From BRH-c54 sp965284565 (GTDB lineage Bacteria > Bacteroidota > Bacteroidia > Flavobacteriales_E > Vicingaceae): 64,000 bases of DNA. The stretch is taken from NCBI GenBank assembly GCA_965284565.1, contig OZ260100.1, positions 868,001 through 932,000 on the forward strand, written 5' to 3'. Shown in pieces: positions 42,856 through 51,406 of the stretch. Position 1 is the stretch's first letter. Every line of letters begins with the position of its first letter. Under the pieces are notes generated by a model. That model was not told where the DNA came from and searched no databases. It was given only the letters and a program-made list of their open reading frames with translations. The position numbers and the translations under genes were made by a program.

Positions 42856-42895
42856 TTATCTACTATATATTTTTTAGTTATCGTTTTAACTATTT

Positions 42896-43726
42896 TTATC
42901 CAATTAATACTTCACTTGTTTCAAATACCTCATCATAAAAATCTGAATAGGCATTGATGTATTCTTCTGGTAATTGATAATCTAATTTAGGTCCATTAAA
43001 TTCATCAAAAACTGCTTGTAAATCTTTATTTAAGTTTTCGCTACCTTTTATAACTGCATCTGAACAGTTAATAGCCGCCTTATTTAAACCAACAAAACAA
43101 GTTTCAGAAAATTCTTTTACTCTATCTTTATCCATTCCTTCCATGTAAGCTTTCTTAATTAAATCTTTATTTAACTTACCTTCAAACTCATTATTGTATA
43201 AAGAATAAACAACTTTAGCATTTTCAAAAACAGGGTCTTTACTGTAAGATGTTTTAATATACAATGGCACTAAGCTAGTCATCCATCCATGGCAATGCAC
43301 AATATCCGGAACCCAGCCTAACTTCTTAACTGTTTCTAATACTCCTCTAGCAAAAAATATTGCTCTTTCATCATTATCTTCAAATAGCTTTCCTGATTTT
43401 GTATCGTGCAACATCGCTTTTCTATCAAAAAAATCTTCACTATCAATAAAATATACTTGTAATCTAGCTTGCTGAATTGAACCTACTTTTATGATTAAGG
43501 GATGATCATTATCATCAATGATAAGGTTCATACCTGAAAGTCTTATTACTTCATGAAGTTGATTTCTTCTTTCATTAATACACCCAAATTTAGGCATAAA
43601 TGTTCTAATTTCTTTTCCTTTTTCTTGAATGCCTTGAGGAAGATGCCTTCCTATATTAGCCAATTCGCTTTCTTCTAAATAAGGGGAAATTTCTTGTGAA
43701 ATAAATAATACTTTTTTCTTTTTCAT
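42896..43726 (-). CDS. short glycogen/starch synthase-like protein
   Basis: A 276-residue protein covering only the N-terminal Rossmann domain of the GT5 glycogen/starch synthase fold. It begins KKVLFISQEISPYLEES, has HCHGWMTSLVPLYIK and VFENAKVVYSLYNN, and stops before the ADP-binding C-terminal domain. The K-x-G-G motif at the start is replaced by ISPYLEE. Such half-length proteins are conserved in Bacteroidota, so it is unlikely to be a local truncation. Whether it is catalytic is doubtful. It leads the operon with DUF4270 and glmS. Confidence 0.82.
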   Translation of the reverse strand: MKKKKVLFISQEISPYLEESELANIGRHLPQGIQEKGKEIRTFMPKFGCINERRNQLHEVIRLSGMNLIIDDNDHPLIIKVGSIQQARLQVYFIDSEDFFDRKAMLHDTKSGKLFEDNDERAIFFARGVLETVKKLGWVPDIVHCHGWMTSLVPLYIKTSYSKDPVFENAKVVYSLYNNEFEGKLNKDLIKKAYMEGMDKDRVKEFSETCFVGLNKAAINCSDAVIKGSENLNKDLQAVFDEFNGPKLDYQLPEEYINAYSDFYDEVFETSEVLIG

Positions 43727-44224
43727 ATTTAGGTAGTTTATTGTTATTATTCTGGTGTAAATTCAATAAGTTTATAACAACACTAGTTTTAACGCATAAA
43801 AGTATTGGAAAGCCTTTCAGCCTTCAACAAAAAAATTGATTACTTTTAAATTGTGTGAATAGTGTTGTAAGGTATTCAAATTAAAAATATAAGTGATTAA
43901 CACAACATTAAACACGCTTTTAAACTATAAAAAACATTACAAAATTGTGTTTAATTGCACAAAGTTAAGAAAAATTACAACGTTTGTCAAGTCATTTTTT
44001 TTTACAGTATATTTCAACACCTGTTTAGCTACTTATTTAGTAACCTTTAACTTAATTCTGCACACTAATTATTCAAGTTTTGTTTAATTTTTATAAAGTT
44101 GTTAATTAACAGTCAATAACTTGTTAATTTATTGATGCTCAATAGCTGTTTAATATCTTGAAAAAAGAAAAATAATCTTATTAAATAGCCGTTTACTTCT
44201 CAACAATATTTGTATTTTTGAACT
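43727..44224. other. 498-base intergenic stretch between divergent genes
   Basis: This AT-rich region carries no convincing gene; a 64-codon frame at 43893 has a non-protein-like composition. It holds the promoter for dnaB at its right end and presumably that of the GlgA-like operon at its left. TCAATAA...TTATTGA forms a small inverted repeat near 44115-44137. Nothing else stands out. Confidence 0.5.
44213..44220 (+). promoter_or_regulatory. putative -7 box of dnaB (TATTTTTG)
   Basis: TATTTTTG matches TAnnTTTG, with TTTA at 44192-44195 as a near -33 element (17-base spacing). It is only 4 bases before the dnaB ATG, implying a leaderless or nearly leaderless transcript. Confidence 0.55.
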
Positions 44225-45799
44225 ATGGCAGCAGAGGAAAACAGAAACAAAACAAAACAGAGAAATTTTGCAATAGCAAATGCTGGTTCTCCCCTAGAAC
44301 ACGGAAAGTTACCACCACAAGCAGTAGATTTAGAGGAAGCAGTTTTAGGTGCTTTAATGTTAGAAAGAGAGGCTGTAAATACCGCAATTGATATTCTTCA
44401 ACCAAAAAGTTTTTACAAAGAAAGCCATCAAAAAATATTTGCTACTATACAGTATTTGTTTGAAAAATCTCAAGCAGTTGACTTACTTACCGTAACCACA
44501 GAGCTTAAAAAAAGAGGAGAGTTGGATATTGTTGGAGGTGCTTATTATGTCACCCAACTTACCAATAGAGTTGCATCGGCAGCAAACATAGAGTTTCACG
44601 CAAGGGTTATTGCTCAAAAATATATTTTAAGAGAGTTAATTAGGATTTCATCTGAAATTATCACTAATGCTTATGATGACACTACAGATGTTTTTAACTT
44701 ATTAGATCAAGCAGAATCTTCATTATTTTCTGTTGCAGAAGGCAATATTCGTAAAAGTTTTGAAAGCGTATCGGAATTAATTTCGGCAGCTTTAAAACAA
44801 ATAGAAAATGCTAAAAACAAAGAGTCAGGTGTAATAGGTGTTCCTTCCGGGTTTACAGCTTTAGATAGAGTAACTTCTGGTTGGCAACCTTCTGATTTAG
44901 TAATTATTGCTGCTCGTCCGGCAATGGGAAAAACCTCTTATGTGCTTTCATTAGCAAGAAATGCCGCTGTTGATTATAAAATTCCCGTAGCATTTTTCTC
45001 TTTAGAGATGTCCTCACTTCAGTTGGTTACTCGTTTAATCTCTGCCGAATCAGAAATTTCATCAGAAAAACTAAGAAGCGGAAACTTAAGAAATGACGAA
45101 ATTCAACAAATTCAATCTAGAATTACTGAATTAAGTGAAGCTCCTATTTTTATTGATGATACAGCAGGCTTATCTGTTTTTGAATTACGAGCAAAAGCAA
45201 GAAGGCTTAAAGCCAAACATAATATACAATTGTTAATTATAGATTACCTTCAGTTAATGTCAGGAGGTAATGATAGTGCTAAAGGTGGTGGAAATAGAGA
45301 GCAGGAAATTAGTATGATTTCTCGTTCGTTAAAAAGTATTGCCAAAGAGCTAAGCATACCTGTTTTAGCACTTTCACAATTAAGTAGAGCTGTTGAAACC
45401 AGAGGAGGAAATAAACGCCCACAATTATCAGATTTAAGAGAGTCAGGTTCTATTGAGCAAGATGCCGATATGGTTCAATTTATTCATAGAGCTGCTTATT
45501 ATGGTATTACTGAAGATGAAGACGGTAGTCCAACAGATGGAAAAGCAACCATCATTATAGCAAAACACAGAAATGGTGCTGTTTGTGATGTAAATCTTAA
45601 ATTCGTTAATGAATTGGCTAAATTCATGGACAATGATGAAAACTCTTTTGATCATGGAGATTTTCCTCAAAGCATGCAAGTAAATGTTAAAGGAGATGAA
45701 TTTGATAGTGGAGCAACAATAGTAAAGTCATCTAAAATGAACGATATAAATGATGATTTTGATGACTTCAACCCAAATCTGGATGATGCTCCTTTCTAA
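44225..45799 (+). CDS. dnaB: replicative DNA helicase DnaB
   Basis: The 524-residue helicase has a helical N-terminal domain (PPQAVDLEEAVLGALMLE, residues ~36-53). The RecA-like motor follows: Walker A ARPAMGKTS (about 235-243), FFSLEMSS, Walker B LLIIDYLQLMSG, and the arginine-finger region ISRSLKSIAKELSIPVLALSQLSRAVE. It unwinds the replication fork in the 5'-3' direction as a hexamer. The acidic tail is typical of Bacteroidota. No intein. Immediate neighbours are not replication genes. Confidence 0.97.
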   Translation: MAAEENRNKTKQRNFAIANAGSPLEHGKLPPQAVDLEEAVLGALMLEREAVNTAIDILQPKSFYKESHQKIFATIQYLFEKSQAVDLLTVTTELKKRGELDIVGGAYYVTQLTNRVASAANIEFHARVIAQKYILRELIRISSEIITNAYDDTTDVFNLLDQAESSLFSVAEGNIRKSFESVSELISAALKQIENAKNKESGVIGVPSGFTALDRVTSGWQPSDLVIIAARPAMGKTSYVLSLARNAAVDYKIPVAFFSLEMSSLQLVTRLISAESEISSEKLRSGNLRNDEIQQIQSRITELSEAPIFIDDTAGLSVFELRAKARRLKAKHNIQLLIIDYLQLMSGGNDSAKGGGNREQEISMISRSLKSIAKELSIPVLALSQLSRAVETRGGNKRPQLSDLRESGSIEQDADMVQFIHRAAYYGITEDEDGSPTDGKATIIIAKHRNGAVCDVNLKFVNELAKFMDNDENSFDHGDFPQSMQVNVKGDEFDSGATIVKSSKMNDINDDFDDFNPNLDDAPF

Positions 45800-45863
45800 G
45801 TTTACAATCTTTTAACAGATTTCTATAGCTACTTTTATTAATTTTAAAAGTAAATTTGATTCA

Positions 45864-47123
45864 ATGAAAATTATTACCCTCATATTATTTCTTTGTATAA
45901 GTGTTGTTGCAAATGCCACGCAATTGCTTATTCCTATGGATGATGCTCAACGTAATCATTTAAAAGCATACGGGATTGCTTATTGGGTATTAGAAAACAA
46001 CCTAGAAGTGCAATGGCTATTGAATTACAGAGGAGGAAGTTTTATGGTGCAACATGTAAAAGCATTAGAAGAAGAACTTCTAATTAGAGGTGTGTCTTTT
46101 GAAGTTATAGCTGATGTAAAAGCCAATGCCATTCTGCAAGAAATTGCTGATCCAGAAATAAATATGGATGCCGTAAAACTTGAAAAAGCTCCAAAAATTG
46201 CTGTTTATACACCAAAAAACAAGCAACCTTGGGATGATGCCGTAACCCTAGTTTTAACTTATGCAGAAATTCCTTACGATGTTGTTTATGATGAGGAAAT
46301 AATAAATGGGAAGCTACCTTTGTACGATTGGCTACACCTACATCATGAAGATTTTACAGGACAATATGGTAAATTTTACTCTGCTTACAAAAATGCACCT
46401 TGGTATAGAGAACAAGTACGATATAATGAAGAGACAGCAGCTAAGCTTGGATTTAGTAAAGTATCTCAACTAAAATTAGGTGTTGCTAAAAAAATAAAAG
46501 AATTTACTGTTGGCGGAGGTTTTCTATTTGCGATGTGTTCTGGAACAGATGCTTTAGATATTAGCTTGGCAGCTGAAGGGTTAGATATTTGTGAATCTAT
46601 GTTTGATGGTGATGGTACAACACCTAATTACAATACTCAACTTGATTATAGCACAACTTACGCTTTTGAAGATTTTACGCTAAAAACAAATCCCTACGAA
46701 TACGAATTTTCTACCATAGATGCTACCGTGCCTGTTCATATAAACACTCCGCAAAACTTAGATAATTTTACTTTGTTTGATTTTTCTGCAAAATGGGATA
46801 TTGTTCCCACCATGCTTTGTCAGAACCACCAAAAAATCATTAAAGGTTTTTACGGGCAAACCACTTCATACAATAAACAATACATAAAAAAAGATGTTTT
46901 AGTTATGGGTGAAAATAAATCTTTAAATATTGCCCGTTACATACACGGCACAATGGGAAAAGGTACTTGGACTTTTTATAGCGGACACGACCCTGAAGAT
47001 TATCAACACAAAGTTGGCGATCCTCCTACCGATTTAAACCTTCATCCAAATTCTCCTGGATATAGATTAATTTTAAATAACATCCTTTTCCCTGCTGCTA
47101 AAAAGAAAAAACAAAAAACTTAA
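45864..47123 (+). CDS. exported conserved protein (often misnamed asparagine synthetase B)
   Basis: A 419-residue protein with a signal peptide (IITLILFLCISVVANA). Near residues 210-235 it has a GGGFLFAMCSGTDALDIS nucleophile-elbow segment similar to class-I glutamine-amidotransferase-like folds. It also has HLHHEDFTGQYGKFY, which may coordinate a ligand. In databases the family is commonly labelled asparagine synthetase B, but the export signal and absence of AsnB motifs argue against that. It lies 64 bases after dnaB. Function unknown. Confidence 0.75.
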   Translation: MKIITLILFLCISVVANATQLLIPMDDAQRNHLKAYGIAYWVLENNLEVQWLLNYRGGSFMVQHVKALEEELLIRGVSFEVIADVKANAILQEIADPEINMDAVKLEKAPKIAVYTPKNKQPWDDAVTLVLTYAEIPYDVVYDEEIINGKLPLYDWLHLHHEDFTGQYGKFYSAYKNAPWYREQVRYNEETAAKLGFSKVSQLKLGVAKKIKEFTVGGGFLFAMCSGTDALDISLAAEGLDICESMFDGDGTTPNYNTQLDYSTTYAFEDFTLKTNPYEYEFSTIDATVPVHINTPQNLDNFTLFDFSAKWDIVPTMLCQNHQKIIKGFYGQTTSYNKQYIKKDVLVMGENKSLNIARYIHGTMGKGTWTFYSGHDPEDYQHKVGDPPTDLNLHPNSPGYRLILNNILFPAAKKKKQKT

Positions 47124-47291
47124 AGTTTTATCAATAAGCCATTTGTTATATTTTTAAAAAAATATACGTATTTTTATGTAACTTTTAACATTTTCTATCA
47201 GTTTAAGTAAGTAGTTCTTTGAATAAAAGATTTTAAAAAAAATCATTCAAACACTAGTCATCAATATTGTTTCACCTAAAACTCTAAGACT

Positions 47292-48026
47292 ATGAAAACA
47301 CTTACTACTTACCTCGCCATCATTGCTTTTTTGTTGATAAATTCAACAACCAATGCAAGTAATCCTAACCTACCTAAAGGGATAATTTATCAATTAGAGA
47401 TTGATGCTAAAGACATTCAAAAGACTAATCAATTGATTACAGAGTATCCATACCTGAGTAAAATAACCATCCAACAAAAAGAATATTTTCAGTTTGGGAA
47501 ATTCTTAACTTTTAATGAAGCAGATTCTGCAAAAAATGAATTACTTCAATTAGATTTAAAAAACGTAAATATAATTGCTTTTAATGACCAAGAAGAAATA
47601 TCTATAGCCGATGCCATTTCGCTTCAATATAAAAATCAAATAACCGATACTGAAGTTGCTAGTAATAACAATCCTGAAAAAATTAGCAATATTGAAGTTG
47701 AATACCTATTGCAAGTTCAACGCTCTGGGCTAGATCATTATTACGCTTTAGCAATTCCTATCAATTCTGTAGAGATGGTTGATAAAATTTTAGAAACCAT
47801 TGGTGATGAGCAAATAATGGAAATTAGTGGCGATAACAAAATTTATTCTATAGGAAAATTTGAAACATTAGAAGAAGTAATTCTAGCGAGAAAAAAATAC
47901 CTAGAAAGTGATGTAAATAATGTTTTTGTAATGGCTCAGATTACCGATCAACGCATACAAGATAATGATGCAAAAAACTTAGCACTAACCATACAATCTG
48001 TAATTAACGGATTAGCTTCTAAATAA
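47292..48026 (+). CDS. exported protein with two SPOR-like repeats
   Basis: A 244-residue exported protein (signal peptide to about residue 22, ...NSTTNA). Two homologous modules follow, one near residues 28-100 (YFQFGKFLTFNEADSAKNELL, VNIIAFNDQEEISIADA) and one near 135-215 (IYSIGKFETLEEVILARKKYL, VFVMAQITDQRI). The pattern of a short strand, G-x-F, helix and strand is that of SPOR-like domains, which bind denuded peptidoglycan. It is monocistronic and followed by a good terminator. A cell-wall role is inferred. Confidence 0.7.
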   Translation: MKTLTTYLAIIAFLLINSTTNASNPNLPKGIIYQLEIDAKDIQKTNQLITEYPYLSKITIQQKEYFQFGKFLTFNEADSAKNELLQLDLKNVNIIAFNDQEEISIADAISLQYKNQITDTEVASNNNPEKISNIEVEYLLQVQRSGLDHYYALAIPINSVEMVDKILETIGDEQIMEISGDNKIYSIGKFETLEEVILARKKYLESDVNNVFVMAQITDQRIQDNDAKNLALTIQSVINGLASK

Positions 48027-48051
48027 ACTTAATATCCTAGTTTAACCAACC

Positions 48052-48084
48052 AAAAAAAACCGATAAAATTTATCGGTTTTTTTT
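48052..48084. terminator. bidirectional intrinsic terminator
   Basis: ACCGATAAA (48059-48067) and TTTATCGGT (48069-48077) form a near-perfect hairpin flanked by A8 and T8. It lies between the SPOR-like gene and the convergent groEL. Confidence 0.9.
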
Positions 48085-48106
48085 GGTTTTTCTGTTATTT
48101 TTTAGA

Positions 48107-49747
48107 TTACATCATGCCTGGCATTCCTCCGCCCATGCCTCCCATCGGTGGCATTCCTGACTCTTCTTTTTCAGGCTCATCACTAATCACACACTCTGTT
48201 GTTAAAAGTAATGCTGCAATTGATGCTGCATTTTCTAATGCAATTCTAGTTACTTTAGTAGGATCAATAATACCTGCTTTATACATGTTGGTATATTCTT
48301 CTGTTCTTGCGTTGTATCCAAAATCGTCTTTACCTTCTCTAATTTTTTGAACCACAACAGCTCCTTCACCACCAGCATTAGATATTATTTGCCTTAATGG
48401 TTCTTCTAATGCTCTTCTTACGATAGCAATACCTGTATTTTCATCTTCATTTACACCTTTTAGGTTTTTCAAACCTTTTTCAGCTCTAATTAAAGCAACA
48501 CCACCACCTGGAACAATTCCTTCTTCTACAGCAGCTCTTGTTGCAGCAAGTGCATCATCCACTCTATCTTTTTTCTCTTTCATTTCTGCTTCAGTAGTTG
48601 CGCCAACATAAAGTACAGCAACTCCACCAGCTAACTTAGCTAATCTTTCCTGAAGTTTTTCTTTATCGTAATCTGAAGTAGTAGTTTTAATTTGAGCTTT
48701 AATTTGCTCTACTCTTGCTTTAATATCAGCTTTTTTACCAGCACCGTTTACTATTGTTGTGTTGTCCTTATCAATAGTAATTTTTTCAGCTGTTCCAAGC
48801 ATATCAAGTGTTGTGTTTTCTAATTTAAACCCTTGTTCTTCAGAAATTAAAGTACCACCTGTTAAAACAGCAATATCTTCTAACATTGCTTTTCTTCTAT
48901 CTCCAAAGCCAGGAGCTTTAACAGTTGCTATTTTTAATCCCGCTCTAATTTTATTAACTACTAATGTAGCTAAAGCCTCTCCTTCTACATCTTCTGCAAT
49001 AATTAACAAAGGTTTTCCTGATTGAGCTACTGGCTCTAAAACAGGTAATAAATCCTTCATTCCTGTAATTTTCTTATCATAAATTAAAATGTATGGATTG
49101 TTCATTTCCACAATCATTTTTTCTGCATCAGTAACAAAATAAGGAGATAAATAACCTCTGTCGAATTGCATCCCTTCAACAACATCAACATAAGTTTCTG
49201 TTCCTTTAGCTTCTTCAACAGTAATTACTCCTTCTGTTTTTACTTTTTCCATTGCCTGAGCAATTAAAGCACCAATAGTTTCATCATTATTAGCAGATAC
49301 AGTAGCTACCTGACGGATTTTTTCATTATCATTACCTACTTTTTTAGAAATATTTTTAAGTTCGCCTACCACCGCAGAAACTGCTTTATCAATACCTCTT
49401 TTTAAATCCATTGGGTTAGCACCAGCAGCAACATTCTTTAAGCCTGTTGTGATGATAGATTGTGCTAAAATAGTAGCAGTGGTAGTTCCATCTCCTGCAT
49501 CATCAGCAGTTTTATTGGCTACTTCTTTTACCATTTGAGCTCCCATATTTTCTATAGGATCTTTTAATTCAATTTCTTTAGCAACAGTTACACCGTCTTT
49601 TGTTACATGTGGTGCACCAAATTTTTTATCAATAATAACATTTCTTCCTTTTGGTCCTAATGTTACTTTTACTGCATCGGCTAACTTATCAACACCTGAC
49701 TTTAAGCCATTTCTTGCTTCTAAATTAAATTTTATATCTTTTGCCAT
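48107..49747 (-). CDS. groEL: chaperonin GroEL
   Basis: The 546-residue 60-kDa chaperonin is of normal length. It begins AKDIKFNLEARNGLKSG, includes the ATP-site DDAGDGTTTATILAQ (about residues 86-100) and the equatorial ALAATRAAVEEGIVPGGGVAL signature, and ends in the flexible GGM repeat tail (PPMGGMGGGMPGMM). It folds cytoplasmic proteins with GroES as a double-ring complex. It follows groES by 34 bases. Confidence 0.98.
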   Translation of the reverse strand: MAKDIKFNLEARNGLKSGVDKLADAVKVTLGPKGRNVIIDKKFGAPHVTKDGVTVAKEIELKDPIENMGAQMVKEVANKTADDAGDGTTTATILAQSIITTGLKNVAAGANPMDLKRGIDKAVSAVVGELKNISKKVGNDNEKIRQVATVSANNDETIGALIAQAMEKVKTEGVITVEEAKGTETYVDVVEGMQFDRGYLSPYFVTDAEKMIVEMNNPYILIYDKKITGMKDLLPVLEPVAQSGKPLLIIAEDVEGEALATLVVNKIRAGLKIATVKAPGFGDRRKAMLEDIAVLTGGTLISEEQGFKLENTTLDMLGTAEKITIDKDNTTIVNGAGKKADIKARVEQIKAQIKTTTSDYDKEKLQERLAKLAGGVAVLYVGATTEAEMKEKKDRVDDALAATRAAVEEGIVPGGGVALIRAEKGLKNLKGVNEDENTGIAIVRRALEEPLRQIISNAGGEGAVVVQKIREGKDDFGYNARTEEYTNMYKAGIIDPTKVTRIALENAASIAALLLTTECVISDEPEKEESGMPPMGGMGGGMPGMM

Positions 49748-49781
49748 AACTCTATAATTTTTTTGTTTTGTTAATTAATAA

Positions 49782-50057
49782 TTAAACAATTGCGTAAATG
49801 TCCGCTTCTTTCATAATAAGGTAATCTTTACCTTCAATAGTGATTTCTGTTCCGGCATATTTACCATATAAAACAACATCACCTTTTTTAACCGTCATAG
49901 GTTCATCTTTTTTTCCGTTTCCTACAGCTAAAACTTTTCCTCTTTGAGGTTTTTCTTTAGCAGTATCAGGAATGATAATTCCTCCGGCAGTTTTTTCTTC
50001 TGCTGGGGCAGCTTCAATAATTACTCTGTCTGCCAATGGTTTAATTTTTAATGACAT
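49782..50057 (-). CDS. groES: co-chaperonin GroES
   Basis: A 91-residue protein. MSLKIKPLADRVIIEA is the standard start; the mobile loop EEKTAGGIIIPDTAKEKP binds GroEL, and VKKGDVVLYGKYAGTEI forms the barrel core. It caps GroEL rings. First gene of the groESL operon. There is no CIRCE element (TTAGCACTC-N9-GAGTGCTAA) in its 218-base upstream region. Confidence 0.97.
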   Translation of the reverse strand: MSLKIKPLADRVIIEAAPAEEKTAGGIIIPDTAKEKPQRGKVLAVGNGKKDEPMTVKKGDVVLYGKYAGTEITIEGKDYLIMKEADIYAIV

Positions 50058-50103
50058 ATTTTTATAGTTTTTGGTTAATAATAATTTTTATGTAATATGC
50101 ACT

Positions 50104-50148
50104 TGTCATATTTTATGCCATGAGATTTTTAGATATTATAGTATGACA
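50104..50148. promoter_or_regulatory. inverted repeat upstream of groES
   Basis: TGTCATA (50104-50110) and TATGACA (50142-50148) face each other across 31 bases, 47 bases or more upstream of the groES ATG. They could be an operator or part of a heat-shock promoter. Only this spacing and symmetry support it. Confidence 0.3.
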
Positions 50149-50260
50149 TAATTGCACAAATAGTGGTTTTTAGTCTTAGTTTTAATTTTACTTATTAAAA
50201 GCTACTGACATATTTTCATTTTTGAAAAATATCAATTAAATATATTAAACGCTTTTTTAA

Positions 50261-50268
50261 TACTTTTG
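50261..50268 (+). promoter_or_regulatory. putative -7 box of trmH (TACTTTTG)
   Basis: TACTTTTG fits TAnnTTTG and lies 7 bases before the ATG at 50276, so the message would start at or near the start codon. Confidence 0.5.
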
Positions 50269-50275
50269 CTTTATT

Positions 50276-50956
50276 ATGACATTAAAAAACAAAGCCTTTT
50301 TAGACCACTTACTAAGTTTTGTTTCTGAAAACAAACAAGCTATATTTCAAGAAGTTATTTCAAGCAGAACGAACCATTTTACGGTAGTTTTAGAAGATAT
50401 TTTTCAGTCACATAATGCAAGTGCTATTTTAAGAAGTTGCGATGTTTTTGGTGTTCAAAATGTACATATTATTGAAAATAAAAACGAATACAATATTAAT
50501 CCAAAAGTGGTTATGGGTGCTTCAAAATGGCTAGACATTCACAAGCATAATGAATTAGAAAATAATACACTAAGTTGCATCAACCAATTAAAATCACAAG
50601 GTTATAAAATTTATGCTACCTCACCACATGCAGACAGCTATTTGATTGAAAATATTCCTATTGAAAACAAATTTGCGTTATTCTTTGGCACCGAACAAGA
50701 TGGATTGTCTGATTTAGTATTAAACAACGCTGATGAACATGTAAAAATACCTATGTATGGATTTACGGAAAGTTTAAACATTTCTGTTTCAGGAGCAATT
50801 TGCATGTACGAAATTTCTAAACGACTTAAATCATCTAACATTAATTGGCAGTTAACTGATCAAGAAAAAACCAATTTACTTATTGAATGGGCAAAAAAAG
50901 TGGTTAAAAGAAGTGAAGCGATAGAAAATGAATTTTATAAAAATCTAACGCTTTAA
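50276..50956 (+). CDS. trmH: SpoU/TrmH-family tRNA 2'-O-methyltransferase
   Basis: A 226-residue SPOUT methyltransferase. Motif 1 is NASAILRSCDVFGVQ (Asn and Arg of NxxxxxR), motif 2 FFGTEQDGLSD (with the GxExxG), and motif 3 IPMYGFTESLNISVSGAI; all are needed for the knotted SAM-binding fold. It most likely methylates the 2'-O of G18 in tRNA. TrmH is preferred over rRNA enzymes (RlmB) because the N-terminal ribosome-binding extension is absent. It converges with and overlaps the LEA14-like gene by 12 bases. Confidence 0.9.
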   Translation: MTLKNKAFLDHLLSFVSENKQAIFQEVISSRTNHFTVVLEDIFQSHNASAILRSCDVFGVQNVHIIENKNEYNINPKVVMGASKWLDIHKHNELENNTLSCINQLKSQGYKIYATSPHADSYLIENIPIENKFALFFGTEQDGLSDLVLNNADEHVKIPMYGFTESLNISVSGAICMYEISKRLKSSNINWQLTDQEKTNLLIEWAKKVVKRSEAIENEFYKNLTL

Positions 50957-51406
50957 TCTAACATTATCTGTAAATTCAACGGGAATTTTTTTAGCAACAC
51001 CTTTCACTTTTCCTTTTACATATCCTTTTACATGAACCGGCACAGTAGACTGACCAATCACACTTAATATTGTTGGAATTGCGTTTGTCTGCATTTCATT
51101 CATTGGAGTAAAAACCAAAGCTTCATACACTTCATTTGAGTTTTTTGGGAGAACGATTGTGTTATCTAATTTAGCATTTCCGATTTTTTTACCTTTAACA
51201 AAAAGCTCCATATCTGCTTCTGTTATAGCTATTTTATAATTATTAGGATTATGAATCTGCATATAAACAACAAGCCTAATTTCCTTCATAGAAAATACTC
51301 GAACAGCCACTTGCTTAACCTCTACTAGCTCAACCTCCTTATACTCCATACAACCGAATAGCGAAAGAATAGAAAGCAATACAATGGTGTTTTTCAGCGT
51401 TCTCAT
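50945..51406 (-). CDS. LEA14-like lipoprotein
   Basis: A 153-residue lipoprotein (signal ending SLFGC, then MEYKEVEL). The mature part is a single LEA type 2 (WHy-like) beta-sandwich: VYMQIHNPNNYKIAITEADMEL and PVHVKGYVKGKVKG. Its ATG overlaps the dipeptidase stop by 4 bases (ATGA), indicating coupled translation. An envelope stress or lipid-handling role is known only for distant relatives. Confidence 0.85.
   Translation of the reverse strand: MRTLKNTIVLLSILSLFGCMEYKEVELVEVKQVAVRVFSMKEIRLVVYMQIHNPNNYKIAITEADMELFVKGKKIGNAKLDNTIVLPKNSNEVYEALVFTPMNEMQTNAIPTILSVIGQSTVPVHVKGYVKGKVKGVAKKIPVEFTDNVRLKR

Noticed and set aside
43893..44087. 64-codon rightward frame in the gap before dnaB
   Set aside because: Composition is phenylalanine/threonine/leucine-rich without a domain, and the region is AT-rich, where chance frames are common.
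45864..47123. Asparagine synthetase B
   Set aside because: The protein has an export signal and lacks both the N-terminal catalytic Cys2 glutaminase and the ATP-binding AsnB motif; the name is a database habit.
50058..50275. CIRCE element upstream of groES
   Set aside because: No TTAGCACTC/GAGTGCTAA arms are present.
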